The notes under the pieces are model-generated. The model was not told the origin of the DNA. It saw only the letters and a program-made list of their open reading frames with translations, and ran no database searches. A program made the translations under genes and the position numbers. Of a stretch of DNA of 64,000 nt, positions 25,258-33,879 are shown piece after piece (the first letter of the stretch is position 1; each line of letters opens with the position of its first letter). The DNA comes from JAZREA01 sp045660545 (lineage in GTDB: Bacteria; Bacillota; Clostridia; Monoglobales; Firm-18). The stretch lies in NCBI GenBank assembly GCA_045660545.1, contig JAZREA010000021.1, positions 98,748 through 162,747 of the forward strand. Direction: 5' to 3'.

Positions 25258-25286
25258 ATTATATCACATATTTTTTATGATTTCAA
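25258..25286 (-). promoter_or_regulatory. Promoter of rpsB-tsf inside the 3' end of trmFO
   Basis: Minus strand: TTGAAA (25281-25286), 17-bp spacer, TATAAT (25258-25263). The -35 box lies in the last codons of trmFO (stop at 25264). The leader of about 120 nt contains a short inverted repeat (CACAC/GTGTG) that could be a ribosomal-protein leader fold; I cannot assign it. Confidence 0.75.
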
Positions 25287-26550
25287 GTGCTTTTTGCGAA
25301 ATTTTTTCATATCTTTCCTTTTTATTCTTGATTCTCTCTTCCAAAGACGGCAATATGCCGAAATTCACATTCATAGGCTGGAAGTTTTTGCCGCAGTATC
25401 CTGAGACATACTCGGCCAAAGCGCCGTGCGCCGTAGCCTTGTCGAACACCACTTTTTCCTTGCCAAGAGCCTTTTGCGCCGCGTTTATTCCGGCTACAAG
25501 TCCGCTTGCGGTGCTCTCAACATACCCCTCAACACCTGTTATCTGCCCTGCGAAGAATACGTCGGGGTGCTTTTTGACATTATATGTGTTGTCTAAAAGT
25601 TTAGGCGAGTTGATGTATGTGTTTCTGTGCATAACGCCGTAGCGCGCAAACGTTGCGTTTTCAAGACCCGGTATCATGCTAAAAACCCTTTTTTGCTCAG
25701 GGAATTTAAGGTGTGTCTGAAATCCCACGATGTTATACATAGTTCCCTCTTTGTTGTCTTGTCTAAGCTGTACAACCGCGTGATTTCTGGTACCGTCAGG
25801 TCTGTCAAGCCCAACAGGTTTTAGCGGCCCAAAGAGCAAGGTGTCCTTGCCCCTTTTCGCCATAACCTCCACAGGCATACACCCTTCAAAAACGTTGTTT
25901 TCAAAGTCTTTAAGCTCCGCGGTCTCGGCGTTTACCAAAGCTTCCCAAAACGCCTCGTACTCCTCCTTGGACATAGGGCAGTTGATGTAGTCGTCTCCGC
26001 CCTTGCCGTAGCGTGCCGCCTTGTAGGTTATGTCGTGGTCTATGCTGTCGTACATCACAATCGGCGCGGCAGCGTCAAAAAAGTGTAGGTATTCTTCCTT
26101 GTCTGTCAGCCTTTCAATCTCGCCTATCAGCGCGTCGGAAGTCAAAGGCCCCGTAGCTATAACAACTATCCCGTCAGGGATTTTCGACACTTCCGTGTTT
26201 AAAACAAGCTCGATGTTAGGGTGGCTTTTAATCTTTTCGGTAATCATAGCCGAAAAGCCTTCTCTGTCCACCGCCAAAGCCCCGCCCGCAGGGACGCGTG
26301 TTTTGTCCGCGCACTCCATAACAAGCGAGCCTAAAAGCCTCATCTCTTCTTTTAAAAGGCCAACAGCGTTTGACAGTCCGTCAGCTCTTAGCGAATTGCT
26401 GCACACAAGCTCGGCGAGCCCGTCGCTTTTATGTGCGGGCGATTTTTTGTCCGGCTTCATTTCCAAAAGCCTTACCTTCACGCCCCTGTTTGCAGCCTGC
26501 CAAGCCGCTTCGCAGCCCGCAAGCCCTGCTCCTATAACAGTTACCGTCAT
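25264..26550 (-). CDS. trmFO: Methylene-THF tRNA (uracil-54-C5) methyltransferase
   Basis: 428 aa. Makes ribothymidine at position 54 of tRNA using methylenetetrahydrofolate and FAD. The FAD loop VIGAGLAGCEAAWQ is at residues 4-17, with CSNSLRAD and GALAVDREGFS typical of TrmFO rather than GidA. The ATG overlaps the topA stop by 4 bp. The topA-trmFO pairing is common in Firmicutes. Confidence 0.96.
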   Translation of the reverse strand: MTVTVIGAGLAGCEAAWQAANRGVKVRLLEMKPDKKSPAHKSDGLAELVCSNSLRADGLSNAVGLLKEEMRLLGSLVMECADKTRVPAGGALAVDREGFSAMITEKIKSHPNIELVLNTEVSKIPDGIVVIATGPLTSDALIGEIERLTDKEEYLHFFDAAAPIVMYDSIDHDITYKAARYGKGGDDYINCPMSKEEYEAFWEALVNAETAELKDFENNVFEGCMPVEVMAKRGKDTLLFGPLKPVGLDRPDGTRNHAVVQLRQDNKEGTMYNIVGFQTHLKFPEQKRVFSMIPGLENATFARYGVMHRNTYINSPKLLDNTYNVKKHPDVFFAGQITGVEGYVESTASGLVAGINAAQKALGKEKVVFDKATAHGALAEYVSGYCGKNFQPMNVNFGILPSLEERIKNKKERYEKISQKALEIIKNM

Positions 26551-28637
26551 CTGGTCTTAGTCTCCTTAACGTCTTCGTATCCACACTTTTCGTCAGCGCA
26601 ATACGTCCTCTTTTTGCCTCTGAAACGGTTTTCCAAAAGTAAGCCGTTACACTTAGGGCACTTTTCTTTAAGCGGTGTGTCCCATGTCATAAAGTCGCAA
26701 CCGGGGTTGTTTTCACAGCCGTAATAGGTCTTGCCCTTTTTAGATTTTTTAATCAAAATCTTGCCGTTACACTTCGGGCACTGTGCGCCCGATTCTTTGA
26801 CAATCGGCTTTGCGTTTCTGCACTCGGGGAAACCGGGACACGCCAGGAATTTTCCAAACCTGCCCATCTTATACACCATCATTCGTCCGCACTTTTCGCA
26901 AGGCACGTCGGAAACCTCGTCCTCTATCTTGATGGTACCTATCGCCTCTTCCGCAAGCTTGAGCGTCTTTTCAAACGGGCCGTAAAATTCCGATATAATC
27001 TTAACCCATTCTTCCTCGCCGTCCTCGACCTTGTCGAGCTTATCCTCCATATTAGCCGTAAACTCTATGTCAACTATATCGTTAAAATGCTCTTTCATAA
27101 GGTCGGTAATAATTGTACCAAGCTCTGTTGAATAAAGGGTTTTACCCTTTCGTGAGATATAGTTTCTTGCTAAAATCGTGGTTATTGTGGGGGCGTAAGT
27201 ACTCGGGCGTCCGATTCCTTCCTCCTCCATGGTACGTATCAAAGAAGCCTCTGTGTACCTCGCAGGCGGCTCGGTGAAGTGCTGAGTGTGCTCAAGCTTG
27301 GACAAATTAAGCTCCTCACCTTCCGAAAGAGACGGCAAAACTCCGTCGTCCTCTTCCTTGGTGTCCGCGCCTTCGACGTAAATCTTCATAAATCCGGCAA
27401 ACTTCACGCTCGAGCCGTTTGCCTTAAATGTATATCCGTTAGCGTCTATACTTACCGAAACAGTATCTATAACCGCAGACGCCATCTGGCTTGCGACAAA
27501 GCGCTCCCAAATCAGCTTATAAACTTTATAAAGGTCGGGAGTAACCTTGTCCTTTATGTCCTCAGGAGTTATCGTTATGTCAGACGGTCTTATAGCTTCG
27601 TGCGCGTCCTGTGCGCCCTTTTTAGCCGCATAAACTCTTGGGGTTTTCGGGGCATATTCGCTACCATAAACCTGCTTTATATAGTCAAACGCCGCCGTCC
27701 TCGCCTCGTCAGATATACGCAAAGAGTCGGTTCTCATATATGTTATAAGACCGATAGTACCCTTGCCCTTTACCTCCACGCCTTCATAAAGCTGCTGAGC
27801 ACCCTGCATAGTCCTTCTGGAAGTAAAGTTAAGCTTTCTTGACGCCTCCTGCTGAAGCGTACTTGTAATGAACGGGTTAGCAGGGTTTTTAATCTTGTCC
27901 TTTTTAGCAACCGAGCTTACGATATACTTTGCTCCGTCAATTTTTTCAAGAATCTTTTTAACATCAGCCTCATTGGAAAGCTCAGTCTTTTTGCCTCCCA
28001 CGCCGTAAAAGTGTGCGTTAAACTTCTTTTTGTCCCCGCTTTTGTTAAGCTTTGCGTCTATCGTCCAATATTCCTTTGGAACAAACGCCTCAATCTCTCT
28101 TTCGCGGTCGACTACAAGCCTGGTGGCAACGGACTGCACCCTGCCTGCGCTAAGGCCTTTTTTAACCTTTTTCCAAAGCAGCGGGCTGATTTTGTATCCG
28201 ACAATTCTGTCCAGAATTCGACGCGCCTGCTGGGCGTCTACCAAGTCCTTGTCGATTTCGCGAGGGTTTTTCACCGCGTTTTGTACCGCAGTTTTGGTAA
28301 TCTCGTTAAAAGTAATACGGTACGTGTTTTTCTCGTCTATATCAAGGACCGACGCAAGATGCCATGAAATAGCCTCTCCCTCACGGTCAGGGTCGGTTGC
28401 GAGAAAGACTTTTTTCGACGCCTTTGCTTCCTTTTTAAGCTTAGCGAGCAAGTCTCCCTTGCCTCTGATTGTTATATATTTAGGTTCAAAATTATTCTCT
28501 ACATCTATTCCAAGCTGACTTTTCGGCAAATCACGTATATGCCCGTTAGATGCAAGAACGTTGTAATTCTTGCCAAGATATTTTTTAATAGTCTTTGCTT
28601 TTGCGGGTGACTCCACCACAACAAGGTAATCAGCCAT
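26547..28637 (-). CDS. topA: DNA topoisomerase I
   Basis: 696 aa. Type IA enzyme relaxing negative supercoils. The Toprim domain has VVESPAKAKTI and ATDPDREGEAI; the active-site Tyr lies in GLITYMRTDS (about residue 300). Three Cys-rich zinc-ribbon modules are at the C-terminus (CEKCGR..CPGFPEC, CPKCNGK..CENNPGC, CPKCNG..CADEKC). Start at ATG 28637 with SD AAGGAGGAA. It lies between dprA (11 bp) and trmFO (overlap). Confidence 0.97.
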   Translation of the reverse strand: MADYLVVVESPAKAKTIKKYLGKNYNVLASNGHIRDLPKSQLGIDVENNFEPKYITIRGKGDLLAKLKKEAKASKKVFLATDPDREGEAISWHLASVLDIDEKNTYRITFNEITKTAVQNAVKNPREIDKDLVDAQQARRILDRIVGYKISPLLWKKVKKGLSAGRVQSVATRLVVDREREIEAFVPKEYWTIDAKLNKSGDKKKFNAHFYGVGGKKTELSNEADVKKILEKIDGAKYIVSSVAKKDKIKNPANPFITSTLQQEASRKLNFTSRRTMQGAQQLYEGVEVKGKGTIGLITYMRTDSLRISDEARTAAFDYIKQVYGSEYAPKTPRVYAAKKGAQDAHEAIRPSDITITPEDIKDKVTPDLYKVYKLIWERFVASQMASAVIDTVSVSIDANGYTFKANGSSVKFAGFMKIYVEGADTKEEDDGVLPSLSEGEELNLSKLEHTQHFTEPPARYTEASLIRTMEEEGIGRPSTYAPTITTILARNYISRKGKTLYSTELGTIITDLMKEHFNDIVDIEFTANMEDKLDKVEDGEEEWVKIISEFYGPFEKTLKLAEEAIGTIKIEDEVSDVPCEKCGRMMVYKMGRFGKFLACPGFPECRNAKPIVKESGAQCPKCNGKILIKKSKKGKTYYGCENNPGCDFMTWDTPLKEKCPKCNGLLLENRFRGKKRTYCADEKCGYEDVKETKTR

Positions 28638-28648
28638 AATATTCCTCC

Positions 28649-29767
28649 TTAACAGCATAATATGTATTGTTTGCCGGGAAGTGATTTTACAATTCCATTA
28701 AGTTCCAACATAAACAGACACTGGTTAACGACCGAAATTTCAATACCGCAGTCAAAACATATCCTGTCTATATGTGTCGGAACGTCTTTTTTAAGTACCT
28801 CTACGACCGCCCTCTGGTCAAAGGTCAGGTCTTTTAAGGCGTCGTTTTTGCGCCTTTGTTCTTTATCTTCGCTGTATATAGTCTCTGCGAGAAGTTCGGG
28901 GTTGTCATACGCCATATCAACCAGCACGTCCTTTGCGCAGGTTACAAGCCTCGCTCCCTCACGGATAAGACGGTTTGGCGCTTCGCTTAGCGGGTTGTCT
29001 GCGTTGCCGGGTACGCACATAACCTCTTTGCCCTGGTCCATAGCTAAGTTAGCAGTTATTGTAGACCCACTGGACGCCTTGCCCTCAATTACAATTACCG
29101 CCTCCGACATACCGCTTACTATTCTGTTTCGCACAGGGAAGCACGACGGCTTGGGCGCTGTGCCGGGCAGAAATTCCGTAACCACCGCTCCGTTTAGGGC
29201 AATCAACTCCTTTAAAGACTTGTTTTCGGGCGGGTAAATTATATCTATTCCGCAGCCTAAAACGGCTATCGTCTTTCCTCCTGCGCGGATTGCTCCTTCG
29301 TGCGCGGAGCTGTCTATTCCTCTTGCCATTCCGCTTATTATATAAGCCCCTGCTTTTGCAAGGTCGTGTGCCATCTTCTCTGCCATATTGTGGCCATATA
29401 TGCTCGGTTTTCGCGAGCCTACTACCGCAATCGGAAGGTCGTCCGGCCCAAAAAGCTCACCCTTAACGAACAAAAGGACGGGCGCGTCGGAAATGTTTTT
29501 TAACGTCGAAGGATATTTTACATCATAAAATGTAACTATGTCAACACCCCATAGGTCGCATTTTTCGACAACACTTTTCGCTTCTTCTAAGCTTTTGTCC
29601 GCCATCTTTTCAAGATGTGCGCGACTTATCCCCTCAAAACGCGAAAGCTCCATGATATCTGCATTATATATTTCCTTAAACGAGCCGTAATATTCACACA
29701 TCTTAGGCGAAACTGCGCTTCCTGCGCCAAAGATTTTAAGCAGCCATACTGCATAGACCTTTTCCAT
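28649..29767 (-). CDS. dprA: DNA-processing protein DprA (Smf)
   Basis: 372 aa. Loads RecA on incoming single-stranded DNA in natural transformation. The extended Rossmann fold has VGSRKPSIYG, SGMARGIDSSAHEGAI, AVLGCGIDIIYPPEN and GSTITANLA; a C-terminal winged-helix-like domain follows. It forms a tight operon with the spoU-type gene, topA and trmFO. No other competence gene is in the window, so competence is not implied. Confidence 0.95.
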   Translation of the reverse strand: MEKVYAVWLLKIFGAGSAVSPKMCEYYGSFKEIYNADIMELSRFEGISRAHLEKMADKSLEEAKSVVEKCDLWGVDIVTFYDVKYPSTLKNISDAPVLLFVKGELFGPDDLPIAVVGSRKPSIYGHNMAEKMAHDLAKAGAYIISGMARGIDSSAHEGAIRAGGKTIAVLGCGIDIIYPPENKSLKELIALNGAVVTEFLPGTAPKPSCFPVRNRIVSGMSEAVIVIEGKASSGSTITANLAMDQGKEVMCVPGNADNPLSEAPNRLIREGARLVTCAKDVLVDMAYDNPELLAETIYSEDKEQRRKNDALKDLTFDQRAVVEVLKKDVPTHIDRICFDCGIEISVVNQCLFMLELNGIVKSLPGKQYILCC

Positions 29768-29771
29768 TACG

Positions 29772-30530
29772 CTACCTCTTTTTACTGATTTTTTGTCTGA
29801 ATATTTCGTACATAACCACGCTGCCCGCGACGGCTGCGTTTAACGACTCAGCGCCACCAAGCATAGGAATCTTAATGCGAATGTCAGACATTTTTGCGAC
29901 CTCGTCGCTTACGCCGTGGGCCTCGTTGCCCACAACGACTGCCGTCTTTTTCGGAAAGTCCGTTTCGTAAAGGTCGGTAGATCCGTCTAAAAGGGTAGAT
30001 ACTAACGTATATCCCGAAAGCTTTTCTTTAAGCTCGTCCACTTCCATAAAATATAGCGGTATTCTGAAAATCGAGCCCATCGCAGAGCGCACCACCTTTG
30101 GGCTGTAAGGGTCAACCGTACCCTTTATTAAAACTACGCCGTCTACTCCGCTGCACTCTGCCGTACGGATAAGTGTGCCAAGGTTTCCGGGGTCAGAAAC
30201 GTTGTCTGCTATAAGCAAGGTGTCGCCACAAAGCTCGTCAACATCACGCATCCTCATCTTACAAACCGCAACTATTCCCTGCGTGGTCGTCGTGTCGGAG
30301 AGCGCGCCAAACATCTTGTCGTCTATCATATATGTATCAACATCATAAAGCTCACCCTTGTAGCTTCGAGACACAAATATATATTCAGCGTCCCCCGCTG
30401 ATACAGCATCCATAACAAGCCTCTTGCCCTCCGCGATATAACGGCCCTGCTTTTGCCTTTCAGCGCGTGAAAGCAGCTTTTTAGTCTGTTTATACACCTT
30501 GTTTTCCAAAGAAGTAATTTCTTTAACCAT
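29772..30530 (-). CDS. SpoU/TrmH-family RNA 2'-O-methyltransferase
   Basis: 252 aa. An N-terminal substrate-binding domain (GRYIAEGKRLV) precedes a SPOUT fold with NVSDPGNLGTLIRTAE, VVVGNEAHGVS and IPMLGGAESLNAAVAG, the trefoil-knot AdoMet motifs. The target is rRNA or tRNA and not more precisely known. I start at ATG 30530; the longer frame would begin at the TTG of the -35 box TTGACA at 30567-30572, so it cannot be translated from there. Confidence 0.88.
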   Translation of the reverse strand: MVKEITSLENKVYKQTKKLLSRAERQKQGRYIAEGKRLVMDAVSAGDAEYIFVSRSYKGELYDVDTYMIDDKMFGALSDTTTTQGIVAVCKMRMRDVDELCGDTLLIADNVSDPGNLGTLIRTAECSGVDGVVLIKGTVDPYSPKVVRSAMGSIFRIPLYFMEVDELKEKLSGYTLVSTLLDGSTDLYETDFPKKTAVVVGNEAHGVSDEVAKMSDIRIKIPMLGGAESLNAAVAGSVVMYEIFRQKISKKR

Positions 30531-30566
30531 GCCCCAACACCGCCAATAAAAATTTATTCGTGTAAA

Positions 30567-30572
30567 TGTCAA
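30567..30572 (-). promoter_or_regulatory. Probable -35 box of the spoU-dprA-topA-trmFO operon
   Basis: A perfect TTGACA on the minus strand immediately follows the rplT terminator. At 17-18 bp only a weak AT-rich -10 (TTTTAT/TTATTG) is seen, so the promoter is tentative. Confidence 0.45.
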
Positions 30573-30573
30573 A

Positions 30574-30600
30574 ATGGGGACGCAAACTATGCGACCCCAT
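30574..30600 (-). terminator. Terminator of infC-rpmI-rplT
   Basis: Minus strand: ATGGGGTCGCA, loop, TGCGTCCCCAT, then TTTTGACATTT. One internal mismatch. Confidence 0.8.
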
Positions 30601-30609
30601 TAATTATAA

Positions 30610-30966
30610 TTATTTTCTTGCAGCCTTTGCAGTTTCTACCAAAGAAGCAAAAGCAGCAGCGTCAGACACTGCAATTTCAGCAAGCATCTTTCTGTTGATG
30701 TTAATACCAGCTTTTTTAAGTCCGTTCATCATTGTGCTGTAGTTCATGCCGTTAGCACGTGCAGCAGCGTTGATACGAGCGATCCAAAGCTGACGGAAAT
30801 CTCTCTTTTTAAGCTTTCTGCCAACGTACGCATGAGACATAGCCTTCATAACAGCTTCATTAGCAGTTCTGAAAAGACGGCTTCTGCCACCTCTGTATCC
30901 CTTCGCAAGCTTCAATATTTTTTTATGTCTTTTTCTGGTGTGCATTGCACCTTTAATTCTGGCCAT
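30610..30966 (-). CDS. rplT: 50S ribosomal protein L20
   Basis: 118 aa. The N-terminal basic extension (RIKGAMHTRKRHKKILKLAK) and RRRDFRQLWIARINAAAR-like core are typical. L20 assembles 23S rRNA and, in Firmicutes, represses its own operon by binding the infC leader. Third gene of infC-rpmI-rplT. Confidence 0.97.
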   Translation of the reverse strand: MARIKGAMHTRKRHKKILKLAKGYRGGRSRLFRTANEAVMKAMSHAYVGRKLKKRDFRQLWIARINAAARANGMNYSTMMNGLKKAGININRKMLAEIAVSDAAAFASLVETAKAARK

Positions 30967-30999
30967 TTATATAGTCCTCCTTAGCGTCTAATAATAATC

Positions 31000-31200
31000 T
31001 TACTTGTACGGAATTAACTTCTTGATAACTGCTGCGTTTGAATCGTGGCAGTAAGCAGTCTTTCTAAGACCTCTTTTTCTCTTAGTTGTCTTTTTGTTTA
31101 AGATGTGGCTACGAAATGCGGAACCTCTTTTAACCTTACCTGAAGCAGTAAGTTTAAATCTTTTAGCCGCACCTCTGTGTGTTTTTATCTTATTAGCCAT
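31000..31200 (-). CDS. rpmI: 50S ribosomal protein L35
   Basis: 66 aa, begins MANKIKTHRGAAKRFKLT, with SHILNKKTTKRKRGLRK. Standard size and place between infC and rplT. Confidence 0.97.
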   Translation of the reverse strand: MANKIKTHRGAAKRFKLTASGKVKRGSAFRSHILNKKTTKRKRGLRKTAYCHDSNAAVIKKLIPYK

Positions 31201-31250
31201 AAAGCATTCTCCTTTCGTTTAGACTCCGCACCGCGGAAAATCTTGATATA

Positions 31251-31769
31251 TTATTTTTCTCCGCCTTTCGGTGAGATAAACATTGACATATTTCTGCCTT
31301 CCATTTTTGGATTCTTCTCAACTGTGCCGACCTCTTCGGTCTCATCTTTAAAGCGCATTAAGATATCCTCGCCGAGTGAAGCGTGTGTAACCTCTCTACC
31401 TCTGAAACGAACGGTTACCTTAACCTTGTTACCACTCTTTAAAAACTTTTTAGCGTTATTAACCTTGGTGAAAAAATCGTGGTCATCAATGTTAGGTGTA
31501 AGACGAACTTCCTTTGTTTCAACGACCTTTTGGTTTTTACGCTGTTCCTTTTCCTTTTTGGCAATCTCGAAGCGATACTTGCCGTAGTCCATAATCTTGC
31601 ATACAGGCGGAACTGCGTTAGGAGCAATCTTAACTAAGTCAAGGTCCTTTTCAGCGGCAATTTCAAGCGCCCTCTGAGAAGTAACTATACCCAGCTGTTC
31701 TCCCTCGCTTCCAATCAAGCGAACTTCCTTATCTTTGATTTTTTCGTTAATGATGTGCTCTTTGCTGAT
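31251..31769 (-). CDS. infC: Translation initiation factor IF-3
   Basis: Prevents subunit joining and proofreads the start codon. ISKEHIINEKI..VRLIGSEGEQLGI marks the N-domain, PPVCKIMDYGKYRFE the linker, and KVTVRFRGRE the C-domain. No ATG is available at the 5' end. A strong SD GGGGGTG (31776-31782) is 6 nt before an ATC codon at 31767-31769, so a rare ATC start is most likely (172 aa). The TTG at 31782-31784 overlaps the SD and has none of its own. IF-3 genes often use AUU-class starts for self-control, as in E. coli. Confidence 0.9.
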   Translation of the reverse strand: MSKEHIINEKIKDKEVRLIGSEGEQLGIVTSQRALEIAAEKDLDLVKIAPNAVPPVCKIMDYGKYRFEIAKKEKEQRKNQKVVETKEVRLTPNIDDHDFFTKVNNAKKFLKSGNKVKVTVRFRGREVTHASLGEDILMRFKDETEEVGTVEKNPKMEGRNMSMFISPKGGEK

Positions 31770-31784
31770 AACGTGCACCCCCAA

Positions 31785-31901
31785 AAATAAAAGTGTGGAC
31801 AGCCAAAGCTATCCACACACAAATACAAATAAAATTTAAGATTGTGTAACCTAAAATGCTAAGCGCGCAAATAGGTGAGAAATTGGATAACTTCTGCTTG
31901 C
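31785..31901 (-). ncRNA. infC leader with attenuator, L20-leader candidate
   Basis: About 117 nt of leader lie between the promoter at 31908-31936 and infC. The 5' part contains GCAAGC, which can pair with GCTTAGC (one bulged A), and an AGAAG/TTTCT stem. It ends in an intrinsic terminator hairpin (31793-31818, followed by TTTTATTTTT) just before the infC SD. This is the design of the Firmicute L20-responsive leader (Rfam L20_leader). I have not aligned it to the covariance model. Confidence 0.65.
31793..31818 (-). terminator. Attenuator hairpin in the infC leader
   Basis: Minus strand: GTGTGGATAGC, TTTG, GCTGTCCACAC (one mismatch), then TTTTATTTTT. It ends 11 nt before the infC SD. Confidence 0.85.
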
Positions 31902-31907
31902 CATAAT

Positions 31908-31936
31908 AGGTTAACACACGAATAAGCTTTTGTCAA
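31908..31936 (-). promoter_or_regulatory. Promoter of infC-rpmI-rplT
   Basis: Minus strand: TTGACA (31931-31936), 17-bp spacer, TAACCT (31908-31913). Confidence 0.75.
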
Positions 31937-31985
31937 GGGTTTTTAATAAAAAATTTTTCACTTTTATTGACAACTTATATCGCGA

Positions 31986-32014
31986 TTGATTTTAGCCTTA
32001 AAGTATGTTAGAAT
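31986..32014 (+). promoter_or_regulatory. Promoter of rlmH
   Basis: TTGATT (31986-31991), 17-bp spacer, TAGAAT (32009-32014), 32 bp before the start. Confidence 0.65.
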
Positions 32015-32046
32015 ATTTAACACAAGCTTTTTAGGAGGTGGCCGGT

Positions 32047-32499
32047 ATGATGACGGTTGAAATAATCGCAGTGGGTAAAATTAAAGAGAAATTTTATATC
32101 GACGCCCTGGCGGAATATTCCAAAAGGCTTGGCCGCTACTGCAACTTTAAAATAACGCAAGTTTCAGACTTCCCCGACGACCCGCTTGAAGCAAAACGCG
32201 AGGCAGAGCTTATACTTCCTAAAATCAAGGGCATGTGCGTACCGCTTTGCGTAGAGGGCAAGCAGATGTCCAGCGAAAAGTTTGCGGACTTTATAAAGCG
32301 TTGCTCGGTTGAAGGCAACTCGCACATCTGCTTTATAATCGGCGGCTCCAACGGGCTTGACGAGAGTGTTAAACAAAAGGGGAAACTTATGCTTTCGTTT
32401 TCCGAGATGACATTCCCCCACCAGCTTATGAGGGTTGTGCTCGCTGAGCAGATTTACCGCGCTTTTAAAATCATAAATAACGAAACATACCACAAATAA
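32047..32499 (+). CDS. rlmH: 23S rRNA pseudouridine-1915 N3-methyltransferase
   Basis: 150 aa SPOUT methyltransferase that acts on the ribosome's helix 69. VEIIAVGKIKEKFYIDA is the N-terminal signature; FIIGGSNGLDE and SEMTFPHQLMRVVLAEQIYRA are the AdoMet knot motifs. Start at ATG 32047, 8 nt after AGGAGG (a second ATG follows directly). The GTG at 32038 overlaps the SD. Confidence 0.96.
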   Translation: MMTVEIIAVGKIKEKFYIDALAEYSKRLGRYCNFKITQVSDFPDDPLEAKREAELILPKIKGMCVPLCVEGKQMSSEKFADFIKRCSVEGNSHICFIIGGSNGLDESVKQKGKLMLSFSEMTFPHQLMRVVLAEQIYRAFKIINNETYHK

Positions 32500-32510
32500 C
32501 AAAGGCACTA

Positions 32511-32538
32511 TTGACTTATAAAAATGTTGTGTTAAAAT
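32511..32538 (+). promoter_or_regulatory. Promoter of hslO
   Basis: TTGACT (32511-32516), 16-bp spacer, TAAAAT (32533-32538). Confidence 0.65.
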
Positions 32539-32601
32539 AATGTTGGATTTTAGCTCTATTTATAATAGAAGCTAAATATCGAAAAGAAACGGAGAATTAA
32601 T

Positions 32602-33501
32602 ATGAAAGATACTTTGGCAGTTGCGATTACCGACAACGCAGCCCTTAGAATATACGCTGCAACAACCACCGCCCTCGTTTCCGAGGCACAAAGGATACAC
32701 AAGACACTTCCGCTTGCTACTGCGGCTCTTGGCAGGACTCTTACCGCAGGCGCTATGATGAGCGCTATGCAAAAGGACGAAAACGTCTCTTTGACAATCC
32801 GCTTTAACGGCGACGGCCCGTTGGGTACCTTGGTGGTTGTAACAGGAGCAGACTCTACCGTAAGAGGCTATGTTCAAAACCCCGCTGCCGACCTTCCTCT
32901 TCGCGCCGACGGCAAAATCGACGTTGGCGGCGGAATAGGCAAAAACGGCTACGTCAGCGTTATAAGGGACATGGGAAAGGGTACAAACCCGTATGTCGGA
33001 CAGGTGGAAATTTCGACAGGCGAAGTCGCAGAAGACTTAACATATTACTACGCAACCAGCGAGCAGACACCGACCGCAATCTCCCTTGGAGTTTTGGTGG
33101 ACAGAGATTTTTCGCCCAAGTCGGCAGGCGGTTTTATAATCCAGATGATGCCGGGCTGGGGAGTAGACGACGAGCAGATAATATCTGCAATCGAAAAAAG
33201 ACTTGCAGAAATCAAGCCTATCAGCACCTTGGTCGCAGAGGGCATGAGCGCAACAGATATTATCCAGACACTTTTAGACGGAATTACTCCGTACCATATT
33301 CTAAAAGAAACTACTCCTGCATACAAATGTAACTGTACACGTCAAAGAGTAGAGCGTGCTCTTATATCAATCGGCAAAAAAGACCTCGCATCTTTAATGG
33401 AGGACGGCAAGGACGTACCCGTAGACTGCAACTTTTGTGACAAGGTTTATTCGTTTACTGCGGAAGATATTGGGGTTCTTTTGAAAAAATGCACAAGATA
33501 G
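32602..33501 (+). CDS. hslO: Redox-regulated chaperone Hsp33
   Basis: 299 aa cytoplasmic holdase switched on by oxidation. The N-terminal domain has RTLTAGAMMSA; the C-terminal zinc switch is CNC (residues near 238-240) and CNFC (near 271-274), the normal CXC/CXXC pair. Monocistronic. Confidence 0.96.
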   Translation: MKDTLAVAITDNAALRIYAATTTALVSEAQRIHKTLPLATAALGRTLTAGAMMSAMQKDENVSLTIRFNGDGPLGTLVVVTGADSTVRGYVQNPAADLPLRADGKIDVGGGIGKNGYVSVIRDMGKGTNPYVGQVEISTGEVAEDLTYYYATSEQTPTAISLGVLVDRDFSPKSAGGFIIQMMPGWGVDDEQIISAIEKRLAEIKPISTLVAEGMSATDIIQTLLDGITPYHILKETTPAYKCNCTRQRVERALISIGKKDLASLMEDGKDVPVDCNFCDKVYSFTAEDIGVLLKKCTR

Positions 33502-33542
33502 CCATGTCTTTTAAAAAAATCATATTTTTTTGAAAAAAAGTA

Positions 33543-33571
33543 TTGACAATCCTTTTTCAATGCGATATAAT
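33543..33571 (+). promoter_or_regulatory. Sigma-A promoter of the tRNA cluster
   Basis: A perfect TTGACA (33543-33548), 17-bp spacer and perfect TATAAT (33566-33571), about 54 bp before tRNA-Asp. Confidence 0.92.
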
Positions 33572-33624
33572 ATAACTCGCTGACGGGTTGAGAGATTAGT
33601 TCCCGTTGTAGTTTTTAGAATTGT

Positions 33625-33701
33625 GGCCGAGTAGTTCAGTTGGTTAGAATGCCAGCCTGTCACGCTGGAGGTCGTGGGTTCGAGCCCCATCTCGGTCGCC
33701 A
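33625..33701 (+). tRNA. tRNA-Asp (GTC)
   Basis: Acceptor GGCCGAG pairs with CTCGGTC, anticodon loop CTGTCAC gives GTC, T-loop GTTCGAGCC, CCA encoded. First of five tRNA genes. Confidence 0.95.
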
Positions 33702-33712
33702 TTTCTATTTTT

Positions 33713-33788
33713 GGGAGCATAGCTCAGCTGGGAGAGCATCTGCCTTACAAGCAGAGGGTCATAGGTTCGATCCCTATTGTTCCCACCA
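33713..33788 (+). tRNA. tRNA-Val (TAC)
   Basis: Acceptor GGGAGCA pairs with TGTTCCC, anticodon loop CTTACAA gives TAC, CCA encoded. 11 bp after tRNA-Asp. Confidence 0.95.
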
Positions 33789-33794
33789 ACATAT

Positions 33795-33870
33795 GCCTCT
33801 GTAGCTCAGTTGGTAGAGCATGGGACTGAAAATCCCAGTGTCAGTGGTTCGATTCCACTCGGAGGCACCA
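33795..33870 (+). tRNA. tRNA-Phe (GAA)
   Basis: Acceptor GCCTCTG ... CGGAGGC, anticodon loop CTGAAAA gives GAA, CCA encoded. Confidence 0.95.
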
Positions 33871-33879
33871 TCTTAATAT

